Shown: positions 33,987 to 45,853, numbered from the stretch's first letter. The stretch is DNA of 64,000 nt from Eustoma russellianum (GCA_036186865.1 AP025069.1:8397246-8461245); one strand, 5' to 3'. Made by a program: numbers and translations. Notes: generated by a model from the letters alone, not told the origin.

Positions 33987-35191
33987 TGTTGGAGGAATTG
34001 AAATGAATTAGAAAAGTTTGGACAAATGGGTTTGTCCAAAGTTGACAACCACTATACTTTGACCTTAATTATTATTAGTGTTCGTTAATAAAAAATGGAA
34101 ACTAATAATTCCTAAATTATCTACGTGACAAGTAGATGACTTTAGGTTCTTGAATCACTCGATTCTGATACCGGGTGAATGAGAAATTAATGCTCAAAAT
34201 TGGTGTAAAATTGAAAGGAAATTGGAAAAGTGGTGATGTGGCCTCTTAAGGACTGACCACATCACCCCTTAAGTGGAATACCACATTGGCTATTTGAGAT
34301 GAAAAAGGCCACCATATATAGTTTTAGTTGGAGCCATCTTAAATGTGCCCTTGGGCATGAGAAGTTTTTGACCATAGGGAAGGCGCAGCTCAGGCAAGGT
34401 TCACCACACGCGCATGCGTGCTGCCGCCGCCTGCTCGGCCAGCTCGGCTCAACTCGGCTCGGGCTCGTGGCTCGTGTCTTCGTGGCTCTAGCCGGTTTCT
34501 TATCTTTTTGGAGAAATTTTCTTTTACGCTTTTCCAGAAAAATAAATCGAGTGATCCAACGGTTGAAATAATTCTGATCATAACCGTGGCAAGATCTAAC
34601 GGCTGTGGATCGTAGTCTACACAGATTATGATCTAAAGGCTGAGATCGTATCTGGCAACGGTTTCTCATCTCGATCTAACGGTTATTGATCGTAGTCTAC
34701 ACGGATTATGATCTAAAGGTTGAGATCGTATCTGGCAGCAGTTTATTCATCCAACGGTCTACGTTTAAAACTACTGCGGTTTACGATCTAACGGTTGTGG
34801 ATGAAAACCGTCAGATCTGATGGTCTACGTTTAAAACTGCCTTCAACCGCTATGAAGGTCTGCTTCTCCAAGACCTGGATATACTGCGATCTTCACATAC
34901 GCATACATACTAATCCTCGCATATACGCATACATATTGATGCATTAAGTCTTTACAGTGATCGTGAAGTCAAAGCATTTACAGGTTCGATGAGTTCCTAC
35001 GCTGCAGTGCCGCTCGTGTGAATTGTTTGCCTTTGTATCCTAGGAGACGTTTGCTTCACTGGTTGGACACAGTATATCGGAGCAATTCGTCTTAAGGACA
35101 GAGTCCTTAGACTCGCCTCGGTTTTGCTTGCAGTCTTTGTCAATTTCCACAAACGCACGCAGTACACTGGTTTTGGTTACAGTAATTAACA
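33987..35191 (+). repeat. 5' LTR of element F
   Basis: 1205 bp, TGTTGGAGGAATTG to CAGTAATTAACA. Compared with the 3' LTR it has lost about 25 bases around 34850, including the TATA box. It carries a GC-rich stretch at 34400-34490 that is different and shorter in the 3' LTR. Confidence 0.9.
34555..34850 (+). promoter_or_regulatory. Repeated MYB-core-like sites in the F LTR
   Basis: A cluster of AACGG/CCGTT cores (ccaacggttg, aaccgtgg, taacggctg, caacggttt, taacggtta, ccaacggtc, taacggttg, aaaccgtc) inside two imperfect copies of a roughly 80-bp unit (gatctaacgg...gagatcgtatctggca). The core matches the plant MYB consensus YAACNG. Similar sites control other copia LTRs; function here is inferred. 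The array recurs in the 3' LTR at 40280-40560. Confidence 0.5.
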
Positions 35192-35207
35192 TTCTTAAGA
35201 CGAATTG
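35083..35207 (+). other. Possible self-priming pair at the F primer-site position
   Basis: The bases just inside the 5' LTR (CTTAAGACGAATTG, 35194-35207) are the exact reverse complement of CAATTCGTCTTAAG in the LTR (35083-35096). One G-U and one further pair extend the helix to 16. The LTR part is preserved in the 3' LTR (40827-40840). No TGGTATCAGAGC is present. Confidence 0.55.
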
Positions 35208-35318
35208 TATATATATACCGTAATCTGTTTTGGTTTTCTGGTTGCGTTTACAGCTTCTATTTGTACGAGACTAATCGGTTTTGTGTTATGTTTCTGCATT
35301 GCATTTATAGAATCTGAA

Positions 35319-36260
35319 ATGGAGAATGAAAGTTCAAACTCCTTCAATGGCGTGCACCTTGGTCTGTCTGAGGAAGTGAACCTTGCCGTTACAGTTACAC
35401 CCGATGCCATTTCTGCTCTTGTTCCTGCTGTTGGACAGGCTGAGAAGCCGGAGTAGTTTGGAGGCAGTTTCTTCAAACGTTGACAGCAGAAGATGTTGTG
35501 CTTTTTAACAACTCTGGGGCTAGCAAAGTTTCTGATCAAGGATCCTCCAGTGGTGATACCAGTCGAGGATCAGAACGTGAATATGCAGAATAGCTTGATC
35601 GTTGAAGAATGGAAATATAATGATTATGTCTGTTTGAGTCATATTTTAAGTTGTCTCGATAATTCTCTGTATGGACTGTATAGTACTTTTAAAACTCCAA
35701 AATCATTATGGCAGGCTTTAGACAAAAAATACCGGACAGAGGATGCTGGTGCAAAAAAATTTATCATTGGTAAATTTCTTGATTTTAAGATGACTGACTC
35801 CAAAACTGTTGTTTCTAAGATTGAGGAACTTCAGATGTTAGTGGCTGAAATGGAAGAAAAGGGTATGTCCCTTAGTGAATCTTTCCTTGTTGCTGCTGTG
35901 ATTGAGAAGCTACCTCTTTCGTGGAGGGAATTCAGGAGCTATCTCAAACATAAGTGAAAGGAGATGTCCTTGGAAGATGTGATTGTTCGATTGCGTATCG
36001 AAGAAGACAACCGCAGATCTGAGAAAAAGTTTGCTCAATATTCTGGTAAAGCAAAGGCTCATGTCACAGAGGCGACGAAGAAAAAGAAAGGCAGGTTGGG
36101 AGTGAACAACAAAGGCAAAGAGATAGCCAAGAAGTTCACAGGAAAATGCTACAACTGTGGCATTCAGAGGCACCGCAGCAGTGACTGTCGCAAGCAAAAG
36201 AAGAGGCAAGAGAAAGCGAAGGCGAATCTGGTTGGTGCAATAGAAGATCTTGATCTTTGT
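35319..36260 (+). pseudogene. gag of element F, with stops
   Basis: Start MENESSNSFNGVHLG at 35319. One frame is kept through the whole gag but is broken by TAG at 35454, TGA near 35478 (inside the FKRWQQKM-type block) and TGA at 35955. Recognisable copia gag blocks are KMLCFLTTLGLAKFL, NVNMQNSLIVEEWKYNDYV, SLWQALDKKYRTEDAGAKKF and IEKLPLSWREFRSYLKHK. The zinc knuckle CYNCGIQRHRSSDC is at 36147-36188, after a basic Lys-rich stretch. It is the structural protein of the particle, inactive because of the stops. Confidence 0.9.
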
Positions 36261-37330
36261 GCTGTTGTATGTGAATGCAACATTGTGGGAAATCTGCGCT
36301 CATGGTTGCTGGACACGGGGGCTACGAAACATGTTTGTGCAAGCAAGGCAATGTTCACAGAATACAAGCCCGTTGATGGTGCACAGCTTTACATGGGAAA
36401 TGATGCTTCATCAAAGATTGAACGTGAAGGAAATGTTGTTCTGAAGTTGACTTCAGGAAAGTGTCTGAATCTGCAGAATGTTATGCATGTTCCTGATATT
36501 AGGAAGAATTTGACTTCTGGCGCTTTGATGGTGATGCATGGGTTTAGACTTGTGTTAGAGTCTAACAAGGTTATTGTTTAAAAGAATGGGTTGTACTTAG
36601 GGAAGGGGTATTTGGCAGATAGAATGTTTAAGATGAATGCTATTACCATTGTACCAAAGAAAGAAAAAGTTGTGCCTGTAGTGGCTAATGAGAATGCATC
36701 TACTTTTGCTTATATGCTTGAGTCTTCTTGTTTATGTCATTTACGTTTGGGACATGTTAATTACAAATCAATTCAAAGAATGATTAATCTTGATTTGTTT
36801 CCTAAACTGAATTTGACTAAGGAAAAATGTCAAGTTTGTGTTGAAGCGAAAATGACTAAGGCTCCTTTTCCTTTGATTGAAAGAAACACTGAAGTGTTAG
36901 ATTTAATTCATACAGATTTGTGTGATTTAAAGTTTGTGCAAACAAGAGGTGGTAAAAAGTACTTTGTAACTTTTATTGACGATTGCACTAGATACTGTTA
37001 AGATAATTCGTAGTGATAGAGGTGGTGAATATGATGCACCGTTTAATGAATTCTGCTCAGAGCATGGCATTATTCATCAAACGACTGCGCCGTACTTACC
37101 TCAATCCAATGGTATTGCTGAACGCAAGAATCGAACTCTTAAAGAGATGATGAATGCGATGTTGATAAGTTCAAGGTTACCTGAGAACTTGTGGGGGAAG
37201 CAATTCTCTCCGCCAATGTCATTCTAAATGGAATTCCATCTAAAAAGATGGATAAAACCCCTTATGAACTTTGGAAAGGTTATAAGCCTAGTTTCAAATA
37301 CTTAAAAGTGTGGGGGTGTCTGGCTAGGTA
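36261..37330 (+). pseudogene. Protease and integrase of element F, core deletion
   Basis: Protease WLLDTGATKHVCASKAMF (from about 36303; catalytic Asp in DTG), then LNLQNVMHVPDIRKNL. A TAA at 36579 interrupts the frame. The integrase zinc finger is HLRLGHVNYKSIQRM with CQVCVEAKMTKAPF (36735-36870). The integrase core starts LIHTDLCDLKF (first catalytic Asp) and FIDDCTRYC. A deletion at about 36997 then removes roughly 30 codons and joins to VKIIRSDRGGEYDAPF (second Asp) and QSNGIAERKNRTLKEM (Glu). The C-terminal part (DKTPYELWKGYKPSFKYL, SAYRFLVH) is present to about 37440 in shifting frames. It was lost by deletion, not only by point mutation. Confidence 0.88.
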
Positions 37331-37639
37331 GCAGTACCTAAACCACGACAAGTTAGAATAGGGCCCAAAACTATTGACTGTATATTCATAGGATATGCAA
37401 CAAACAGTAGTGCATATCGATTCTTGGTGCACAAGTCTGACATCCCTGACATACATGAAAATGTTGTCATGGAGTCAAGAAATGCAGTGTTTTTTTAAGA
37501 CGTCTTTCCAAAGAAAGATCGAAATAATGAAGAAGCCAGCACTAGTAAGCGAGCTTGGGATACAACTGCTCAAGAAATTGACGAACCCCATCAAGGCAAA
37601 CGAGCCAGAAGACCCACTTCTTTTGGACCAGATTTTCTA

Positions 37640-39216
37640 ACTTTTATGGTAGAAAATGAGCCAAGGACCTTTTCAGAGGCAATGTCAACACCAGAAGCTC
37701 CATTATGGAAAGAGGCGATAAATAGTGAGATAGAATCTATTCTTCAAAATCACACTTGGGAGCTGTTCAATCTTCCACCAGGAAGTAAACAACCGGATGC
37801 AAGTGGATTTTCAAGAAGAAGTTAAAAGAAGATGGATCTATCGACAAATACAAGGCGCGGTTGGTAGCCAAAGGTTATCAGCAAAAAGAAGGGTTTGATT
37901 TCTTTGACACTTACTCACCAGTGAAAAGGATTACATCAATCAGAGTGCTAATCGCGATTACAGCATTCTATAACTTAGAAATTCATCAGATGGATGTCAA
38001 GACGGCTTTTCTGAACGGTGATTTGGAGGAGGAGATATACATGGAACAACCAGAAGGGTTTGTTGTGCCAGGACAAGAGAAGAATGTTTGTAGACTTGTT
38101 AAGTCTTTGTACGGACTTAAACAAGCACCAAAACAATGGCATTTGAGGTTTGATCAAGTAATGATGTCAAACGGCTTCAGAATCAACTAGTGTGACAAAT
38201 GTGTTTACATAAAAAACACACTTAATGCCTATGTAATAGTATGTCTCTATGTAGATGACATGTTAATCATAGGCAGTACTCATGACATCATCTTGAGTAT
38301 CAAGAAGATGTTAACACAGCATTTTGACATGAAGGATATGGGGGTTGCCAATGTTATTCTAGGAATTAAGATTTCTAGGGTAACTGAAGGATTGATCATG
38401 TCACAAAGTCATTATATTGAGTCCGTTCTCAAACGATTCAATATGTTTGATGCAAAACCAGTAAAAACCCCACTTGACTTAAGTATGCACTTGAGGAAGA
38501 ACCGAGGTGAACCAGTAGCTCAATTAAAGTACTCACAAGTGATTGGAATTCTAATGTAGATAACGAATTATACAAGACCAGACTTAGCTTGTTCAGTAAA
38601 CAAATTGAGTAGGTTTACCAGTAATCCAAGTGAAGATCATTGGAAAGCTCTAAATAGAGTGATGAGGTACTTGAAGTACACAATGAATCTTGGATTACAT
38701 TATACAAGATACCCAGCGGTATTGGAAGGATACTGCGATGCCAACTGGATATCAGATTGTAAGGATTCTAAGTCCACTAGTGGATACTTATTTACTGTTG
38801 GTGGTGGTGCTGTGTCATGGAAATCCAATAAGCAAACATGCATAGTTCGATCCACAATGGAAGCCGAGTTTATAGCATTAGACAAAGCTGGAGAAGAGGC
38901 CGAATGGCTTCGGAATTTTCTGGAGGACATTCCATGTTGGCCTAAGCCAATCGCTCCTATTAGCATACACTGTGATAGACAATCAGCCATAGGACGAGCT
39001 CAAAGCAGTATCTACTATGGTAAGTCACGACATATGCGTCGGAGACATAACACAATTAAGCAGTTGATCTATAATGGCGTGATTTCCATTGATTACATAA
39101 AATCAAAGGAGAATCTTGCGGATCCGCTTACAAAAGCTTTGCCTAGAGATCAGATGTCAAAATTGACAAACGGAATGGGACTTAAGCCTACAAAGCAAGA
39201 ATCTTTGTCACGGTAA
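37640..39216 (+). pseudogene. RT and RNase H of element F
   Basis: RT begins near EPRTFSEAMSTPEAPLWKEA (37650) with a frameshift at about 37800. It continues in one frame: VAKGYQQKEGFDFFDTYSPV, MDVKTAFLNGDLEEEIYMEQ, SLYGLKQAPKQWH, catalytic LYVDDML (YVDD at 38248-38259). Stops at 38188 (TAG) and 38557 (TAG) break it. RNase H: GYCDANWISDCKDSKSTSGY, RSTMEAEFIAL, IHCDRQSAIGRAQSS, terminal ENLADPLTKALPRDQM, ending at 39214-39216. The order and the sequence resemble Tnt1-type copia elements. Confidence 0.92.
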
Positions 39217-39758
39217 CCCAACCTTGATGACTGGAGATCCCAGAATCTAGGTTCGATGGGAAAACTAAGTTATAATGGTTTAGCTAGCACTTACTTGTTC
39301 CGTTAAACAAAAGTGTTGTCTGCACAGAATACTTAGGGTAAGCTAGAGCTTTTAATGATGTCCTATATCTTGATAGTTCAAGTGGGGTATGGCAGAATAC
39401 TCTTGATAGGAATCACCTATGTAAGTGTGAAGTGGGGCCGCTTCTATAAGAATTCTGTGAGGCAAGAATTCTTTAAAACACTTTCTGAAACCAGGTTGTT
39501 CATGGCCAAAGTGAACACAACCATAAGAACCAAATAGAGGTGTTAAAGGAAAAGTTGTGTGAGTATTGTTGTCTTGGTTCATACCAAAGGCGGATTGGTT
39601 CAAGACATCAAGTCACTAATTAGCTGAGTGGATCCGATGATATATCACTATGAAAGGTTCAAAGCCAAAAGCTACCTCTTCTGATACAACATATCCTGTC
39701 TGACTTCACGATAGAGTCTGCGTCTACATCTGTATTAATTTTCATTCATGTGGGGGTT
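39217..39758 (+). other. 3' untranslated region of F with polypurine tract
   Basis: Noncoding stretch between pol and the 3' LTR. The tract catgtgggggttt (39748-39759) directly precedes the LTR and should prime plus-strand synthesis. Confidence 0.75.
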
Positions 39759-40935
39759 TATTGGAGGAATTGAAATGAATTGGAAAAGTTTGGGCAAATG
39801 GGTTTGTCAAAAGTTGACAACCACTATACTTTGAGCTTAAATATGATTAGTGTTCGTTAATCAAAAACAGGAACTAATAATTTCAAAATTATCTATGTGA
39901 CAAGTAGATGACTTTAGGCTTTTGAATCACTCGATTTAAATACTGGGTGAATGAGAAATTAATGCTCAAAGTTGGATTAAAATTAGAATGAAATTGGAAA
40001 AGTGGTGATGTGGCCTCTTGAGGAGTGACCACATCACCCCTTAAGTGGAATACCACATTGGCTATTTGAGATAGAAAAAGGCCACCATATATAGTTTTAG
40101 TTGGAGCCTTCTTAAATGTGTCCTTGGGCATGAGAAGTTTTTGACCGGAGGGAAGATGCAGCTCAGGCAAGGTTCACAGCTTGCGCGCACTACTGCCACC
40201 CGCCCGTCCGATCGGCCGGCTAGGCTTGGGCTCGTGGCTTCTTTTTGGAGAAATTTTCTTTTACATTTTTCTAGAAAAATAAATCAAGTGATCCAACGTT
40301 TGAAATATTTCTGATCATAACCGTGGCAAGATCTAACGTCTGTGAATGGATTATGATCTAAAGGCTGAGATCGTATCTGGCAGCGGTTTCTTCATCTCGA
40401 TCTAACAGTTATTGATCGTAGTCTACACGGATTATGATCTAAAGGCTGAGATCGTATCTGCAGCAGTTTATTCATCCAACGGTCTACGTTTAAAACTGCT
40501 GTGGTTTACGATCTAACGGCTGTGGATGAAAACTGTCAGATCCAATGGTCTACGTTTAAAACTGCCTTCAACCGCCCTTTTTCCCTTCTCTCCTATATAA
40601 AGGTCTGCTTCTCCAAGACTTGGATATACTGCGATCTTCACATATGCATACATACTGATCATCGCATATACACATACATACTGCTGCATTAAGTCTTTAC
40701 AGTGATCGTGACGTCAGAGCATTACAGGTTCGATGACTTCCTACGCTGCAGTGCCGCTCGTGTGAACTGTTTGCCATTGTATCCTGGGAGACGTTTGCTT
40801 CACTGGTTGGGCACAGTATACCGGAGCAATTCGTCTTAAGGACAGAGTCCTTAGACTCACCTCAGTTTCGCTTGCAGTCTTTGTCGATTTACACAAACGC
40901 ACACAGTACACTTGTTTTGGTTACAGTAATTAACA
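39759..40935 (+). repeat. 3' LTR of element F
   Basis: 1177 bp, starting TATTGGAGG (TG changed to TA) and ending AATTAACA, followed by GATAC. TATA box TATATAA at 40594-40600, which the 5' LTR has lost. Confidence 0.9.
40594..40600 (+). promoter_or_regulatory. TATA box, F 3' LTR
   Basis: TATATAA in CTCCTATATAAAGGTC. It is the only surviving core promoter of this element and would direct transcription outwards into the flank. Confidence 0.6.
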
Positions 40936-41600
40936 GATACAACGTGCAACTTCATGATACATGCACCTTCACACTACCGTGTGCAAAAATATTATTTTTT
41001 CACATAACATGCTCCTCACTATCCATGATGATATGCTATGAATGTCCCAGGTCCTACTCATGCACCTATATCGTAGAGCCAACACATCCCGAAAAGATCA
41101 CATGCACCTGTATCGTAGGGTCACATGTCCCGAAGGGATCATACAAATGATGCTACTTGTCCGATTCAAGTGGATAAGGAGTTTTGATGGATGATCTTTC
41201 GGTTTCGAAGATAATGCTAGATAAGCGATTGCTAAGGCGTTTACAGCTTTCTCTCAAACTGGTCCTTTTAAGCTTATCCTCCGGCAGCATATCACCATGG
41301 TCATTTTATCCGACGAAGGAAGTCACCCCCTCCAACTGCATTTATGTCATGTTGGTAATAATGACCCAATTTTATGTGGAATAAAGTTGTTGATAGTGAG
41401 TTACTATTCGTTAGAATCGTCGAGTATGACAACGAGATTAATATCAGTAAAAGTGAAGTGAACCAATTTGGTAATACACAGGAAATATCACAACGACCTC
41501 CGAGAAAATACTACCATTTTACATAAAATTCCAAGTTTAGCTGGACGGGCCACACACAGTCCCACTTAAAATCTCACTACCTTAGGCAGAATTATGTGCA
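40936..41600. other. Spacer with a diverged tandem repeat
   Basis: No coding or RNA feature recognised. At 41059-41100 and 41101-41141 a 41-42-bp unit (catgcacctRtatcgtag...gatca) is repeated head to tail with about 80% identity. Confidence 0.5.
41059..41141. repeat. Two-copy tandem repeat, 41-42 bp
   Basis: Both copies start CATGCACCT, share TATCGTAG and CCCGAA, and end GATCA. One base is missing in the second. Confidence 0.8.
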
Positions 41601-42000
41601 CCGTGTATTCATCATAATTCACCATCGACACCAAATAAAATAGGGATCCCGAGATTTATGTGGTAACCTTCTCACTATGGGAAAAAAAGCATGGCCTGCG
41701 AGAGCAACTTCCACTATTCAAAATAATAAGAATACAAAAGGCAACTCAAGGTTAGTCCTGGAGAAATACAAAAGAATTGAAACACTCAATATTTTCTTAT
41801 ACTTAATTAGTATAATCTTATCTCTATGTTTTCTTCACTTCTCTCTCAAGAAGCTCTTAGATTCATTCTTTCTTTGGTGTTGGTGTAGTTTATTTCTAGC
41901 AAAAAATACCTATTCATAGGCAAGTAAAGGTAAAAAAGCATGTGCTTTGCTATTCATATTGTGGCTTCTTTGCATTTGTCAAATTGGTGTGCCATCAACA
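41600..42000 (-). repeat. Probable 3' LTR of G
   Basis: Right border from the polypurine tract and the TG start. The left border is uncertain and may lie further left. Confidence 0.45.
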
Positions 42001-42059
42001 AAGAAGTCTTCCTCTTTTGACTTGTCTAGACAATAACAAATCTCTCTCTAGACTACAGG

Positions 42060-44030
42060 CATACTTCGACTCTCATTGAGAGTCCATCCCTTGCTTGATG
42101 CACCAATAAAACTTCTCCTCTATAAAGATTTTTGTCATTACATCAGTAGGATTATTATCTATGTGGATCTTCTTGATTTCGAATTTTTCCTCCTAAGCAG
42201 CATCCCGAATCCAATGCTATCGCATATCGGCATGTTTGGTTTGAATCTGATACATCGCATTTTTGCTCAAGACAATAGGACTTTGACTCTCGCAATATAC
42301 TATATATTTTTGTTGTTTGAACTCCAGCTCCTGTAAAAATCTTTTCAACCAAAGAATCTCCTTGCTAGCTTATGTAGCTGCAATGTACTCTGCTTCGGCA
42401 GTCGACAATGATATGCACTTTTGAAATTTTGACTACCAATACATAGCTCCGCCTGCAAATATAAACAGATAATCAGAACTAGATTTTCTACTATCTAGAT
42501 CTCTAACCATATCTAAATCCGTGTATCCATCAAGAGTTGATCCGGAACCTCCAAAAGTTAGGCATAATTTTGAAGTTCTTCTAAGGTATAAAAAAGATCC
42601 ATTTCATTGCTTCCAATACGTCTTTTGTGGATTTGATAAAAACCTATTCATTACTCCTATCGCATCCGCAATATGTGGCCTTGTGCATTCCATAACGTAC
42701 AACAAGTTTCCTACTGCAGATGAATATGGAATCAATAATATTTCTTCTTCTTCCTTCTTTATTTAAGGACACTCTCTATCGCTTAGCTTGAAATGATTAG
42801 CAAGTGGAGTTGTAATTGCTTAGCTTTGTCCATATTGAACCGTTGAAACACTCGTTCAATATATCACTCCTGTGATAACCAAAGCTTTCTTGTTGCTCGA
42901 TCTCAATTAATATCCATTCCCATAACACATTTTGCAACATACAAATCTTTCATGTCGAATGTCTCTGACTGTTTCTTTTTTAAGATTTAGACAATGTTGC
43001 CATCTCCTCCGATAATCAGCATGTAATCAGCATTTAAGAGAAGAATAATAAATTTACTATTATTTTATCTTTGAATATATATACAAGGACCATCAACTTT
43101 TTTTTTGAATTTTTGAGTCAGCATGAATAAATCAAACTTGTTTCACCATTATTGTGGTGCCTGCTTCAATCCGTACAAACTCTTTTTTCAACTTGCAGAC
43201 CATGTTTTTTTTGCCTTTGACTGTGAGCCTTTTGGTTGATCCATGTAGATTTTCTCATCTAGATCTCCATGCGCGGAAGCTGTTTTTACATACAGTCATT
43301 CTAAGTCTAAATTCAAGCTAGCTGACAAAGAAAGTACAAGTTGAATATAACTGATTTTAAAAACTAGTGAGAAAATCTCATCAAAGTCGATACCTTTGTT
43401 TTGACCACAACCTTTCATCACCAATTGACTATTGTACTTTAACAGCTCATACCCGCCTTTCTTTAACTTGAAGGCCCGTTTGGTTTTTTAGACTTTTCTT
43501 CTCTTTTTAAAGTTGAACTATATCATAAGTAAGATTCTTTTTTAATGAATCCATCTCTTCTTACACAGGTTTTGTCCAACAATACTTATCCCTATGAGAT
43601 TGTATCTCGTGAAAATTCTCTGGTTCTCCATCATTTGTTAGAAGAATGCAATGAGAAATAGGATACCTGGTAGACGGCCATCGTTCTCTGACACACCTTC
43701 TCGGTTGAGGATCAACATGTTGCAATTCAAGAGAAGCAGGAGTTTGCTTCCTCGGGTCAACACCACCTGCATCATCAGGCACTTCAGTTTCTCCTATGTT
43801 TTCTCCATTTGTGTCATTCTTCAATGAAGGACTAAGTGTTACCTCTATAAGATTTTCTATAGTAGACTTTTTTCATGTGTCATTCAACATTTCATGTTCT
43901 TGGAAGAGGACATCTCTATTTCTTACGATTTTTCCTTTTCCGGATCCGATAGCCTGATGCTATATTCCTAATTTTTCTATCCTATAAATACGCAAGTAGT
44001 TACGCCATCTAACTTTTACCTTTGGTCTCT
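42060..44030 (-). pseudogene. Decayed pol of element G (linker, RT, RNase H)
   Basis: Minus-strand pieces in copia order. From the right: the integrase tail (IGSGKGKIVRNRDVLFQEHE, about 43880-43960); the linker with RERWPSTRYPISHCILLTND and GEPENFHEIQSHRDKYCW (43570-43720); RT fragments VKTASAHGDLDEKIYMDQPK and KKSLYGLKQAP (43140-43300). RNase H is DNTDLDMVRDLD-like near 42500, STAEAEYIAAT (42370-42410), ASKEILWLKRFLQELEF and IHIDNNPTDVMTK (42120-42170). Stops and frame changes are frequent and the RT active site is not readable. It resembles Tnt1-type elements and is much older than C or D. Confidence 0.8.
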
Positions 44031-45123
44031 GGGAACATGCATGGAGGCTTAAGTACTGACTCTCTAGACAGAAATTACATGCAATGTGCATTTATCACGA
44101 CTTCATTACATAAATAATTGATCTTTTGTATTTGCCACACCCAATGTACTCTTAAGCAAAAAAACAAATACATGAATATGTGAAACGGTAATTATGCATC
44201 AAAAACAAACTTTCGGAGGCATACAATTTCCGCTAACAGAATGTATTTTGCTGTTGAAACTATGATTTTTCCACACTTGTCTCAGCCCAAAACACACGAA
44301 TCCAATTTGGCCCTAATTTGAAGTCATGGTTTTCAGAAAAGAAGGGCGCAACCAGATAGAGTATTAACGTGCATATACACAAAGTTAACAGCAATTTTAT
44401 TACCGTGAAAAACAAAAATATGAAATATAAATGCGCGCATTCGATTTAAGCAGCAAAGCATTTTCCATTGCGTGAAGCAGACCAAAACGAACATTAATGC
44501 AATGACCTTGTCTCAAAGCTTTTGAAAACCAACCTTATGAGCAGTATATTCAAAATTCAGAACCATAAAAGCAACTTGCAAAGAGACAGCATCAAGGATA
44601 AAAGTGAAAGCATACGGTGCATTTCAATAACTAGACTGTTTGGTACGCCGGTTACCATCTTAAGGCTTCAGCAACAGAAGCAATCTTTATCAAACTATAA
44701 ATGACCGCATGGAAGATACATGGCTATATAGTCAACCACATAAGAGAGCAGAAACGCAGAGCAGCAACAACAATAATAATAATAATGGCTTCAGACAGAA
44801 CCATGTTAGAAGGAAGTGTGGTCCATTCGTTTATACACTTTAACCTTTCGCTAAATGAAACTTGCACTTGCATCGACAAGCACTCTTTTTCTCCCCATTT
44901 CTTTATGAGAAAAAGTAGTCAACGGAAAATTGAATATCCCTTTGCTCCGGTGCATGGTCATTTCTCTTTGGTTAGCTAATGAGAAACTACAATATGGTAC
45001 CGTTGAATATCCTGAAGAAGAATGAAGAATATTCTCTCCTGCTATGACAAAACCACCATTATCCGTAGAGTAATATGAAAGACATTTCTAATGTATGAAA
45101 AACTATATTTCTAAATCTCGCTT
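44031..45123. other. Unassigned spacer
   Basis: No retroelement domain, RNA gene or repeat family recognised. It contains a short AAC/AAT microsatellite at 44766-44786. It could be low-copy host intergenic DNA. Confidence 0.4.
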
Positions 45124-45239
45124 TGACAATACATGATGTTTGGATATGAAATGTTTTGATGATGTTAAAAGATGTTTTTAATGGGTTAAAATGGAAAGTC
45201 ACACTTTAAGTTTGAAGCAAAATGAGAAAAAACACCGTA

Positions 45240-45615
45240 AGGCATCAATCTCTCACATGGAATGATTGACGTGTACATCAGTCTCTCAGAAAGAGACATG
45301 GATCGAACCATGTTGAGATTGGTTAAGTTTGGAAGTTTCTGTCCAATGTCGATCTCACAGCCTAAAGAACATCGATCGATTGATGTCACATGAGTCCCTC
45401 AGGAAGAGACGTCGATCGATCAATGTCAGGCAGTTTCAAAACCAGAAAGTTTCTGGAAGACATTGATCTCTCAGGCCAGGGGACATTGATCGATCGATGT
45501 ACATCAGTCTCTCAAAGGAAAGACATTGATTGATCGATGTATTGCAGTTTCAAAACTTCAAACTTTCTGGAGAACGTCGATCTGTCAGCATAAGCACATG
45601 GATCGACCGACGACC
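45240..45615. repeat. ATCGATCGAT palindrome array in H LTR
   Basis: Recurring phrases catcgatcgattgatgt, gtcgatcgatcaatgt, cattgatcgatcgatgt, cattgattgatcgatgt, alternating with ctctcag, in irregular units of about 40-75 bases. Similar arrays occur in D. Confidence 0.75.
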
Positions 45616-45853
45616 CCAAGAATTCAAAATTTTATGACCGTTGGAACAAAATCAAAGGGAGATTTATGATATTTTCTCTTTCCAATCTTACTCAAATTTC
45701 TTGTTGACTTTACTCCAACATATTCATGCTTCCTTAACTATTTTATCCATGTCTAAGATTCTCTAGGGTGGCTAAAGGCTATTTTCAATTTTTCAAGACT
45801 TGAGGATTGTCTTGAAGAGATGGAGAAGGCTCCAAAACGTGGTGAACTCCTCC

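Larger units (their letters stand above)
33987..40935 (+). mobile_element. Copia element F (Tnt1-like), both LTRs present
   Basis: Plus-strand element with LTRs 33987-35191 and 39759-40935, gag, protease, integrase, RT and RNase H, all carrying stops. Flanks GATAT and GATAC agree at four of five bases, consistent with an aged 5-bp target duplication. There is no initiator-Met primer site after the 5' LTR; see the primer-site entry. It is old: the LTRs differ in length and at many positions. Confidence 0.9.
41600..44030 (-). mobile_element. Copia relic G
   Basis: Minus-strand element, heavily decayed: 3' LTR ending on the plus strand at 42000 (minus start TGTTGATGGCACACC after AAAAGAGGAAGAC), RNase H, RT and the integrase-RT linker. 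The 5' half is missing or unrecognisable beyond 44030. Confidence 0.75.

Noticed and set aside
34262..34669. Overlapping frames on both strands, Arg/Ala-rich
   Set aside because: They fall in the GC-rich part of the F 5' LTR that is not conserved in the 3' LTR.
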